A stretch of 64,000 nucleotides of DNA from JARBAU01 sp040414675. GTDB lineage: Archaea; Thermoproteota; Nitrososphaeria; Nitrososphaerales; Nitrososphaeraceae. The stretch covers positions 68,074 through 132,073 of the forward strand of contig JBEDUN010000069.1 of the NCBI GenBank assembly GCA_040414675.1, written 5' to 3'. A program made the position numbers and the translations under genes. Shown here piece by piece: positions 52,479-60,362 of the stretch (its first letter is position 1; every line of letters starts with the position of its first letter). The notes beneath the pieces were generated by a model. That model did not search any database, was not told where the DNA came from, and worked only from the letters and a program-made list of their open reading frames with translations.

Positions 52479-52694
52479 ATGAAATCAGTAAGACTTTTTG
52501 CGTTATCCACCCTTCTTGCAGTGATAATTACTGTTCCTGCAATAGTTCTTACGTTACTGCTTCATTACATAGTTAAATTGAATATTATGACAACTATGAT
52601 AATAGGTATTTTGGTTTTTATCGCCACAATGGGGTTAGGGGTTAGATTCTCTAAACGACTGATGTCAGGTGATAAGAATACAATAGATTTGTAG
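52479..52694 (+). CDS. small membrane protein, 71 residues
   Basis: Two hydrophobic segments (about 7-29 and 33-55) separated by a short HYIVKL linker, a basic loop GVRFSKRLMSG, and a short polar end. Nothing else is recognisable. It follows the two-helix membrane gene by 117 bases on the same strand, and the two might form a pair. Start ATG 52479. Confidence 0.5.
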   Translation: MKSVRLFALSTLLAVIITVPAIVLTLLLHYIVKLNIMTTMIIGILVFIATMGLGVRFSKRLMSGDKNTIDL

Positions 52695-53085
52695 TACATC
52701 ACTTTACATAATCAAGGAGGTTATATGATGTCTGTTGCAGTATTCCATTCTGCTGCACTCATGAAATAAGGGCTTCTTTTTCGGTAACGGAAATCTTGAA
52801 TTCAGGAGACATCGGTGTTGGTGAAAAACCAAACATATCCATTCGTCTATTCAATCTAGGGCAAAACCGCATTGTGGATTAGAAAAGTTGCGCTTGAAGG
52901 GCGCTTGGTAAAATATAAAAATTATTGCGGATATATCTTATTTTGAGATCTAAAGCTGTGTGTCTTACAAGCCTTTGATTAGGTCGTGCTAAAGTCACTA
53001 ATCAAAAGTGGTTAACTGGATAAAACAATATTACTCCCAATAACACAAACGCTTAAAAAGCATCGTATTTTAATATTGGTTTACT
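52695..53085 (+). other. intergenic stretch with a strong Shine-Dalgarno-like site and a 14-codon frame
   Basis: AAGGAGG at 52714-52720 stands 4 bases before ATG 52725, which opens a 14-codon frame ending at 52769. The spacing is slightly short but the site is one of the strongest ribosome-binding-like strings in the window. A second frame after it reads ILNSGDIGVGEKPNISIR with no start codon. Possibly a leader peptide or decayed gene. Otherwise nothing. Confidence 0.3.
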
Positions 53086-53349
53086 ATGACATTACCAAAA
53101 GGATTCGGTCAGCAACCAAAAAATGTGGGAAAACGCAGTTTTAATGAATGGTGGGCCACAGTGCCAGATGATCTGAAAACCAAGAGCCGGAAAGGCGATG
53201 AACAGAACAAGCCGTTGTTAAATCAAGTTAACTATGTTCTCTTACATCTTCATTTAGCTGGAAAACATGATGCCAAGCCTAGTCATGAAGAGCTAAAAGA
53301 TTGGCTTCACAGTGGACAAGTCGACGTGCTCCGAATGACTAAAAAATAG
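53086..53349 (+). CDS. hypothetical protein, 87 residues
   Basis: A compact basic protein with two notable segments: SFNEWWATVPDDLKTKS and LLNQVNYVLLHLHLAGKHDAKPSHEELKDWLHSG, both helical by composition, with Trp and His well placed. No family is recognised. A TATA-like CGTATTTTAATATTGG lies about 10-25 bases before the ATG. It stands alone between the small membrane genes and ATP synthase C. Confidence 0.6.
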   Translation: MTLPKGFGQQPKNVGKRSFNEWWATVPDDLKTKSRKGDEQNKPLLNQVNYVLLHLHLAGKHDAKPSHEELKDWLHSGQVDVLRMTKK

Positions 53350-53642
53350 GTAAGATAAACAGTTAAGAAATTTAAACATCATTTCACATTTTTTGTACTC
53401 GTCTAGTATGGACGCAAGTATATTTTTCTAGATCACATTGATTTTGTAAAAATGATCCGACAAGCACCATAAAGTGTTCTATGAATCTAGCCTACCAGAT
53501 CATTTCACGGAATAAAGCACATCATTTTATTAAATCAAGATAATGTTTCTATCTGTTAAATCTTAATAGATATCAACAAAGAACGAACCGCTAACAGTTA
53601 CATGTAATTAGATATAAAAACTTGTTCGATATAGCAAATCGA

Positions 53643-54695
53643 CTATTCTGGTTTTATCAATCTAGTAAGGATCGTTTCAGGTGGCACCATCTGTTCGATC
53701 CCTGCTGCTATAGCTGACAGGTTTCTAACTTCTATAATCATTAATTTTATTGCAGCAACCATTATTCCTACACTAAACATTGACCGAAATGCTCCTAGTA
53801 CCCTTCGTACACTCAATGCCTCGAAATTTGTTTCAAGTTGTAAAATAAATTCGATATCATTTACGGCGCTCTGTGGGATAATATCTTTATATACTGTATT
53901 AGATAGTTCACCACCTGCTTCAGTAATACTTTCAATATTTATCATCTTCTGTATAAGATCATTTGAAACTTTAGGCGTAGTTGTCACTATCAAATCACTT
54001 ATAGCAGTCGAACTAAGACCCCAAAACTTGCCCCTCAGGATCGCGAGTATATTGTAAGAATCAATATCAACTGAGGCAATTTTTTTGGCATCTATAGATT
54101 GTGATTCTGCATTCATTGCTCTGCCCAAGTCATGGTAAAAAACGTGATCCAAATAAATATCAAATAGTCTTAGATCGCCTTTTTCTTTATAAGCAACAGC
54201 AGCTTTTGATGCATCTTCGTGAAATTCGCTACCTGCAGTAGCAGCTATTGCCTCATCAATATTCTTAGCAACCAATGCCTTTACAATGATATCTCTTCTG
54301 CCTACTAGCTCTTCAGCTCGAAGATTTACCTTTGGCAATAACTCCTCATAAGACTTGCCTAATGCTTTCCCCTTCAAAACTATCTTTAAATTCCATATAA
54401 TATATTTGACAAAATAGGCATTTAGGATTCCTGAGCCGCCAGTAATATTAACCATTTTAGCATGGTTATTAACCAAATACTCTCGAAGTGCGCTTTCAAT
54501 TTTTTCCGCACTATAAGGCTTGACCAATTTTGCAAACGCATCCAAGTAGACAGTGTTCTTAATTCTAGTAACCAATTCGTCCATATCGCGAGATTCCGCC
54601 AGCGTCTGCAGTTCGCTTTTTGAAAGCATCCTGCCTCTTATACCGTGGGAAAGGACAGTCCCGAATATCTTGGCTGGCATACTGATCTTACTCAT
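53643..54695 (-). CDS. atpC: A-type ATP synthase subunit C
   Basis: 350 residues. Subunit C (equivalent to V-type d) is the funnel linking the central stalk to the K ring. The sequence is mostly helical with the family start AKIFGTVLSHGIRGRMLSKSEL, and repeated three-helix units with LREYLVNNHAK and YIIWNLKIVLKGKALGKSYEELLP. Length matches the family. In most archaea it sits within the main ATP synthase operon between E and F; here it is about 9 kb away and on its own. Confidence 0.9.
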   Translation of the reverse strand: MSKISMPAKIFGTVLSHGIRGRMLSKSELQTLAESRDMDELVTRIKNTVYLDAFAKLVKPYSAEKIESALREYLVNNHAKMVNITGGSGILNAYFVKYIIWNLKIVLKGKALGKSYEELLPKVNLRAEELVGRRDIIVKALVAKNIDEAIAATAGSEFHEDASKAAVAYKEKGDLRLFDIYLDHVFYHDLGRAMNAESQSIDAKKIASVDIDSYNILAILRGKFWGLSSTAISDLIVTTTPKVSNDLIQKMINIESITEAGGELSNTVYKDIIPQSAVNDIEFILQLETNFEALSVRRVLGAFRSMFSVGIMVAAIKLMIIEVRNLSAIAAGIEQMVPPETILTRLIKPE

Positions 54696-54813
54696 TTCTA
54701 GCGACTTTAGATTCCTGATAACTTCGCCTATATAAGAATCTTAATTCAGTATGAGGAAAGTAATTATTTCACTTTGGCTAGACGGTCTGATCTGAATCCG
54801 AATCTGAATAATT

Positions 54814-55110
54814 TCACAGAGCTATGGTCTTGATATCATCTCTCTCGATTGAAGACCAAGCTCCCATACCAGATTGACCTTTTCCGTCATTTTTACCCAC
54901 AATTTCGCTTATTTTTATTTCACTAGGAGCCATCGGAGGCCAAATCATAGCAACATACTCGCCAGATTCTCCGGCTTTATCAAGACTTGCTAATTGAATG
55001 CGTTCTGGTTTTATACCATTCAAAACAAGTTTTTCTCTGACTTTATCTTCAAGGTGTCTCTGGCCATGAACAATTAGATACACGGTTTTATCGGGATTGA
55101 AGTTTGCCAT
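54814..55110 (-). CDS. hypothetical protein, 98 residues
   Basis: The start TVYLIVHGQRHLEDKVREKLVLNG is a beta-alpha unit, followed by IQLASLDKAGESGEYVAMIWPPMAPSEIKI. No family is recognised. Because it precedes ATP synthase subunit C on the same strand it was checked as subunit F, but the F N-terminus (a short Rossmann-like strand with Gly at fixed sites) does not match. It is divergent from the 55183 gene, from which it is separated by about 70 bases. Confidence 0.55.
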   Translation of the reverse strand: MANFNPDKTVYLIVHGQRHLEDKVREKLVLNGIKPERIQLASLDKAGESGEYVAMIWPPMAPSEIKISEIVGKNDGKGQSGMGAWSSIERDDIKTIAL

Positions 55111-55182
55111 GTTGTATATTCGAACCCGTATGATGCTTCACAATCTATAAACGTGTTGGTATCGTCTGTTAAACCAATACGG

Positions 55183-55782
55183 ATGAGCGTTGTGAACGAT
55201 TCCTACATGAATATGATACTTCCGGAAGATATTTCAGGCCGAATTAGGGATTTTGTGTCTGGACGAAGGGGGTTTCCTTACATAAGCGAAAATGAGATTA
55301 CGTGTTTACTTTATGTTTATGGTAAAGATCTTATGGTTAAAAGTGCAACGGAAGTAAATGAAGCAATTGATTTGGCTAATCGTACTGTAGCAAACGTCGA
55401 GAAAGAAATCGAATATTATAACAATTCGAAAGCAAGATTCGATACAGAATTCATCAAGAGTAAATACGTTAGGAGGGGATTACAATTAGTCCAGGAGCAG
55501 CAGCATGGTTCGAGACTTGAGATTTGGAATGATCCGACTATCTTATCCGATTCTTTTGCAAGACATATTTCATTTCATCAACAAAAATACTTTTTTCAGA
55601 TCTTTGGACCATTAAAGGAAACTGATTTGTTAAATGAGATAAGAGAGGATCTTGTCAACAGGGTAGTCATGGTAGGTTTTAATAAAGGGAATCAGAATGG
55701 TCTGCCGTTTAAACACTCATTGATTCCTGTTTATATTTGGTTCAGAGACATGATTAGAAATAAAAAATCGAATGTGCAATAG
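55183..55782 (+). CDS. hypothetical protein, 199 residues
   Basis: Helix-rich and charged: a segment with ISGRIRDFVSGRRGFPYISENEITCLLYVYGKDL, a coiled stretch (about 65-95: EAIDLANRTVANVEKEIEYY) and a C-terminal region with RHISFHQQKYFFQIFG. No family is recognised. ATG 55183 is preferred; the frame also opens ten codons upstream at GTG 55153. It lies in front of the racemase-like gene (154 bases) on the same strand and may or may not belong to that cluster. Confidence 0.6.
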   Translation: MSVVNDSYMNMILPEDISGRIRDFVSGRRGFPYISENEITCLLYVYGKDLMVKSATEVNEAIDLANRTVANVEKEIEYYNNSKARFDTEFIKSKYVRRGLQLVQEQQHGSRLEIWNDPTILSDSFARHISFHQQKYFFQIFGPLKETDLLNEIREDLVNRVVMVGFNKGNQNGLPFKHSLIPVYIWFRDMIRNKKSNVQ

Positions 55783-55935
55783 TGTCTAATAGAAAATAAT
55801 TTACTTAGGATTGACCTGTGTACCGAAACTAGTTATGAGTATCACATTTTCACAGCCCGATCAGACTGAAAAGGTTGAATAAATTGGATAGGATAACACC
55901 ATAACTATATACACAAAAATAAATAATCAGTAGCT

Positions 55936-56733
55936 ATGTTACATAACCCCATTGCAGTATTTGATTCTGGCATTGGCTCGTTATCAATAATAACGGAGCT
56001 CAGAAAGGTAATTCCAAACGAGAATTTACTGTATTTGGCAGACAAATCGAGCTTTCCATATGGCGATAAATCTCGGAATGATCTATTAAATATTGTGAAC
56101 CGGACAATCGACTATCTTAGTCGATTTAAACCAAAGCTCATCATCATAGCTTCAAACACACCCACAATCCAGCTATTGGATGAAGTTAGGAAAAAAACAT
56201 ACCTCTCAGTTATTGGTGTAAGACCCCCATTAAAGCAAGCGTGTATGTTAACAAAGAAAAAACATATCGGAATAATGACTACAGGAGGGAGTCTGCAAAG
56301 TAAAGAACTAGAGTATTTGATACGTAAGGAAGTTCCACAAAATATCTTTATAACTAGGATTAATGCTTCGGCAGCAATTCAATTAGTTGAGAATGGAGTC
56401 TATCTCACAAACGAGAAGTTAACATTTAATACACTCTTGCAGATCCTTGGTGAGGATCTTGATGAAAAACTCGACGTCATAACTCTATCCAGCACGCATC
56501 TGCCATTTATAAAGAACTATCTTGTGGCTCTATTACCTAAAGTTAAATTCCTTGATCCCGCAAAGATGGTAGCTCAAGAGGCTAGAAAGTTTCTTAAATT
56601 CAATAGGATGATGAAGAAGAGCGGTAAAGGACAATTGGAAATTCAGGTATCAGACAAAAAAAGCGAATTTGAAAGAATACTCAGGACGATGGGAGTACAA
56701 GAGCCAGTAAAGGAAGTGTATCTACCTATTTAA
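55936..56733 (+). CDS. Asp/Glu racemase-fold protein with both catalytic Cys replaced by Ser
   Basis: 265 residues of the glutamate-racemase (MurI) family by fold: DSGIGSLS at residues 10-17, YLADKSSFPYGDKS near 33, and the two half-sites. In MurI the two catalytic bases are Cys of the CNT motif and Cys of the CTH motif. Here the first reads ASNTPT with Ser73 (codon 56152-56154, TCA), the second LSSTHLP with Ser186 (codon 56491-56493, AGC). With both Cys gone, normal racemase activity is not expected; archaea have no peptidoglycan need for D-Glu either. A changed activity, a binding role, or inactivity are all open. It is followed by a HyuA-family gene 84 bases on. Confidence 0.8.
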   Translation: MLHNPIAVFDSGIGSLSIITELRKVIPNENLLYLADKSSFPYGDKSRNDLLNIVNRTIDYLSRFKPKLIIIASNTPTIQLLDEVRKKTYLSVIGVRPPLKQACMLTKKKHIGIMTTGGSLQSKELEYLIRKEVPQNIFITRINASAAIQLVENGVYLTNEKLTFNTLLQILGEDLDEKLDVITLSSTHLPFIKNYLVALLPKVKFLDPAKMVAQEARKFLKFNRMMKKSGKGQLEIQVSDKKSEFERILRTMGVQEPVKEVYLPI

Positions 56734-56817
56734 TGTTAATTAATATGAAAATAAATCGAAGAGCCTTTAAATAATCGACTTTAGGTCTTGAGTTAGGCGC
56801 ACCTAACGGTCTTTGAT

Positions 56818-58944
56818 ATGAGCAAAAGAATAAGAATTGGAATTGATGTGGGAGGTACATTCACCAAGGCTGTTGCATTGGACTTTTCCAGCGGCAAGGT
56901 AGTTGGTAAAATTACAGTACCCACAACGCATGGATGTCAAGAGGGAGTATCAAAAGGAATTATTATTGCACTCAACAAGCTCATGAGCGTATGTAATCTA
57001 CAGCACCCTCAAATTGAACTAATTGCGCATAGTACGACCCAGGCAGTCAATGCACTGTTAGAGGGAGATACAGCCAGGGTTGGAATCATTGGAATGGGAG
57101 TCGGTTTAGAAAAATCTAGTATAGTCAAACGTACCAATATCCACGAAATTAAACTTGCATCGCATAAATATCTAAAATCTCACTATCGGTTTTTAGATAC
57201 TTCCAAATATTTGAATGAAAAAGATGTCTTATCAACAATTAATCAACTAAAGGAGGAAGGAGCAGAGGTTCTTGTTGTTAGCGAAGCTTATGGTGTTGAC
57301 GATCCTAGCAATGAATTGTTCGTGATGAAGAAATCCGATATCCCATCGACTTCTGGACATGAGCTCACCGGGATTTATGGCCTCGAAATTCGGACCCTCA
57401 CTGCTGCTATAAATGCTAGTATTCTACCTAAGGCTATCTCAACTGCAAGGTTTGTTGAGGCAGCTGTGCGAAATGAGAAGATCTCATCTCCCGTGATGCT
57501 AATGAAAGGTGATGGGGGAGTTACAGATATGCAGACATTTCAAAATAAGCCTATTCTCACTGTCTTGTCTGGTCCAGCAGCAAGTGTAGCAGGTGCATTA
57601 CTACACCTATCTGTGTTAGATGGGATATTTGTTGAAGTCGGAGGAACGTCCACCAATATTTGCGTTATAAAAGGCGGGAAGCCAGAGGTAAATTACGTAA
57701 CCATAATGGAACATCCTACTTGTATTAGATCGCTGGATGTTCGCGTTGCTGGCGTTGCAGGTGGCTCACTCGTTAGATGGTCGGGTAGAAAAATTACCGA
57801 CGTTGGTCCGCGATCGGCACATATTGCAAACCTACCATATTCATGTTTCGCAAAACCTGAGGATTTAGAAAATGGTCAAATAATCACATTTAGGCCGAAG
57901 GATGGGGATCCCATGGACTATATTGCTATAGAAACAGGCGGTGGAAATCGATATGCCATTACAAATACCTGCGCAGCAAATGCATTAAACTTGATACCAG
58001 CTAGCGATTATGCATTAGGTAATCAGAAAGCTGCTAATTTAGCATTGACAATACTATCTAATAGGATTGGAATGAAAATGACTGACGTAGCAGAATCAAT
58101 CCTTGAGATTTCTGCGAAAAAAATAATCAAAATTATAGAAACCATGGTTAGAGATTACAAATTAACGCCAAAGAGTATTTCCTTAGTCGGTGGAGGCGGA
58201 GGTGCTTCAGTTCTAGTCCCATTCATTGCTCGACAACTCGGGTCACGACATAATATTGCCGAAAATGCGGAGGTGATATCGTCAATAGGAGTAGCTGCTG
58301 CTATGATTAGGGAAGAACGCGAAAGAACCATAAATAATCCAAATCCGAACGATATTGCTTCACTGACCGATGAGGTAAAACAAATGGCATTGAATAGGGG
58401 AGTTTCCCCAGAGTCGCTGGTAGTTGAATCGCAGTTTATAAGTGAAAAATCCGTGTTACGCGTTATTGCAACTGGTAATGTAAATCTCGATATTGGTTCA
58501 TCTGACTCTGAAATAATAGATGAGGAACACGCCAGAGTACTTGCCTGTGAATTATTCGGAATTAGTCAAGGTGTCCAGAAATTATACGACATGAAGAACT
58601 ATTACGTCTTCGCCTGCGAGATCAATAAGAAAAAGCTATTTCTGAAATCAAAAAGAAGGCCGGTTCTAGTACTTGATAACCGTGGTCGTGTGAAACTCTC
58701 CATCGATAACGCATCGATAATAAATGGAAGTCCAGCAGAAGTTACTGATAAAATTGATCTTCTTCTTAATCATTCGCAAGAATCAAATAGCAAGACAGAT
58801 CTCGCTCCTCAGGTCCATTTATTGGATGGAACCAAAATTGTTGATTTCTCGAGCCTAACCTCCAAAGATCATGTGACGAAGGCCATAAGGAACGAATTGG
58901 AAAAATCTTCAAATTCCGAAGTCGTTGCAATTATTAAGATCTAA
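56818..58944 (+). CDS. hydantoinase/oxoprolinase (HyuA-type) family protein
   Basis: 708 residues, close to the usual HyuA length. The actin-like ATP-binding start RIGIDVGGTFTKAVALD (about 5-21) is plain, with STTQAVNALLEGD (about 75), VMLMKGDGG (about 225) and GPAASVAGALL (about 245) in order, then VEVGGTSTNICVI (about 280). HyuA-family enzymes use ATP to open hydantoin or 5-oxoproline rings or to carboxylate; no HyuB partner is seen. It follows a racemase-fold gene; hydantoin racemases of the same superfamily are known partners of hydantoinases, which suggests a linked pathway, with an unknown substrate. Confidence 0.85.
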   Translation: MSKRIRIGIDVGGTFTKAVALDFSSGKVVGKITVPTTHGCQEGVSKGIIIALNKLMSVCNLQHPQIELIAHSTTQAVNALLEGDTARVGIIGMGVGLEKSSIVKRTNIHEIKLASHKYLKSHYRFLDTSKYLNEKDVLSTINQLKEEGAEVLVVSEAYGVDDPSNELFVMKKSDIPSTSGHELTGIYGLEIRTLTAAINASILPKAISTARFVEAAVRNEKISSPVMLMKGDGGVTDMQTFQNKPILTVLSGPAASVAGALLHLSVLDGIFVEVGGTSTNICVIKGGKPEVNYVTIMEHPTCIRSLDVRVAGVAGGSLVRWSGRKITDVGPRSAHIANLPYSCFAKPEDLENGQIITFRPKDGDPMDYIAIETGGGNRYAITNTCAANALNLIPASDYALGNQKAANLALTILSNRIGMKMTDVAESILEISAKKIIKIIETMVRDYKLTPKSISLVGGGGGASVLVPFIARQLGSRHNIAENAEVISSIGVAAAMIREERERTINNPNPNDIASLTDEVKQMALNRGVSPESLVVESQFISEKSVLRVIATGNVNLDIGSSDSEIIDEEHARVLACELFGISQGVQKLYDMKNYYVFACEINKKKLFLKSKRRPVLVLDNRGRVKLSIDNASIINGSPAEVTDKIDLLLNHSQESNSKTDLAPQVHLLDGTKIVDFSSLTSKDHVTKAIRNELEKSSNSEVVAIIKI

Positions 58945-59183
58945 TTATGATTAACCTCTTTTCAAGCCAACTTTTCTTATTCGCAAAATCTGCGTCACTG
59001 TATAAAGGATGCCAATCATCCATGGTCCATATTATTATTCATGTTTATTTCATAATTAATGATGTCGTATACTAAATTTATTAACATGATATACTTCAGT
59101 AAGCTATTCGACAAATCCCCACCGACATTAGCTGAAAACAAGTATTTACTTTCTGGTATGGAAATTCATATCATCGAGTCATT

Positions 59184-59194
59184 AAATAAATATA
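59184..59194 (+). promoter_or_regulatory. TATA box for the EboB-like gene
   Basis: AAATAAATATA ends 26 bases before ATG 59220, which points to that ATG rather than the GTG at 59202 as the start of a leaderless mRNA. Confidence 0.5.
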
Positions 59195-59219
59195 TTCGTA
59201 TGTGGGCGCAATTTCATTA

Positions 59220-60050
59220 ATGCCAAGATTATTTGATCCGCATATTCATATGTACTCTAGGACAACTGACGATTACGAGGCCATGTCAAAGGCTGGGATA
59301 GAAGTAATAGTTCAACCTTCATTTTGGTTAGGAAGTCCAAGGAGGTTTGTAGGAACCTTTGAAGATTACTGGGAGAATATGATTTCATTTGAGCCAAATC
59401 GTGCCAAAGAATTTGGAATAGAGCACTATACATCCATATCTGTAAATCCGAAAGAAGCAGCTACTAGACCACTTGCTGTTGACGCAGTCGATACTATGGT
59501 GAAGAATGGTTACCTGGAGAGAGACCGAGTAGTGGCTGTAGGCGAAATTGGCTATGATCAAATAAATGAACTAGAAGAAGAAATTTTTGTGAAACAGATG
59601 GATATAGCATCTGAACGGCACATGCTTATGACCATTCATCTTCCACATAAGAATAAACTAAAAGGCATCCAAAATTTAGAGAGGATAATGAATGATAATG
59701 CACATGGTAACAAAACAATATATGATAGCGAGAAAATGCTTATAGATCATAATGTAGAAGAAACAATAAAACAAACTTTAGAGATGGGGATGTGGGCTGG
59801 CTTATCCGTATATCCTGTCACAAAATTGTCTCCCGATATGGCTATCAAGATTCTCGCTAAATACGGAACAGAACGTGTAATGATACATAGTGCAGCAGAT
59901 TGGGGTCGCTCAAATCCTCTGAGTGTTCCCTTAGTTGCCCAAGAAATGAAAAAATCTGGTCAGTTCAGTGATAATGAAATTGACAAGGTTACCTTCTCAA
60001 ATGCTATTAAATTCTTTAAGCAGTCACCTAAGTTTACCTGGAATCCATAG
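59220..60050 (+). CDS. TatD-superfamily metal hydrolase, EboB-like
   Basis: 276 residues. The metal-site start DPHIHMYSRTTDDYEAMSKAGI, the central AVGEIGYD, TIHLPHKNK and DHNVEET, and the C-terminal IHSAADWGRSNPLSVP place it in the TatD amidohydrolase superfamily, in the subgroup known from Ebo gene clusters of bacteria and algae (EboB), rather than in ordinary TatD DNases. The Ebo system works in moving a terpenoid or other compound to the cell envelope; no other Ebo gene (UbiA-like EboC, EboD and so on) is in the window. A box 26 bases before the ATG suggests its own promoter. The subgroup assignment is from memory of the pattern. Confidence 0.82.
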   Translation: MPRLFDPHIHMYSRTTDDYEAMSKAGIEVIVQPSFWLGSPRRFVGTFEDYWENMISFEPNRAKEFGIEHYTSISVNPKEAATRPLAVDAVDTMVKNGYLERDRVVAVGEIGYDQINELEEEIFVKQMDIASERHMLMTIHLPHKNKLKGIQNLERIMNDNAHGNKTIYDSEKMLIDHNVEETIKQTLEMGMWAGLSVYPVTKLSPDMAIKILAKYGTERVMIHSAADWGRSNPLSVPLVAQEMKKSGQFSDNEIDKVTFSNAIKFFKQSPKFTWNP

Positions 60051-60362
60051 TATTATTGGTAGATACCATAAATAAAGATCATTTGTTCATCGTTTGAGAT
60101 GTGAAATATTAGTGGGTTCATAATCTATTCTAATTTGATCCCATAGTCTATTATAATTGCGATCCTACAATAGGAACAATATGGTTCAAGAATTCGATAG
60201 CAGATAATTTGATGATATATAGAGATATTGCTAATCATAAATAACTAAGTATCATAATAGAAAGAGAAAAAATGAATCACCTATTTTGGCGGATTCGAAA
60301 GCTAACAATTCGTGGTCTAAATGGTAAAGTATTAACAGGACATAATACATTTGAAATGCTGG
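60051..60362. other. intergenic stretch before the Cdc48 gene
   Basis: About 310 bases, AT-rich, with no frame of note. It probably contains the promoter of the AAA ATPase; no clear TATA box could be matched with a start codon. Confidence 0.4.

Noticed and set aside
54814..55110. ATP synthase subunit F
   Set aside because: Position before subunit C is suggestive, but the sequence lacks the F-type strand-loop start; left as hypothetical.
55936..56733. Plain glutamate racemase (murI)
   Set aside because: Both catalytic cysteines are serine, so the usual name would mislead.
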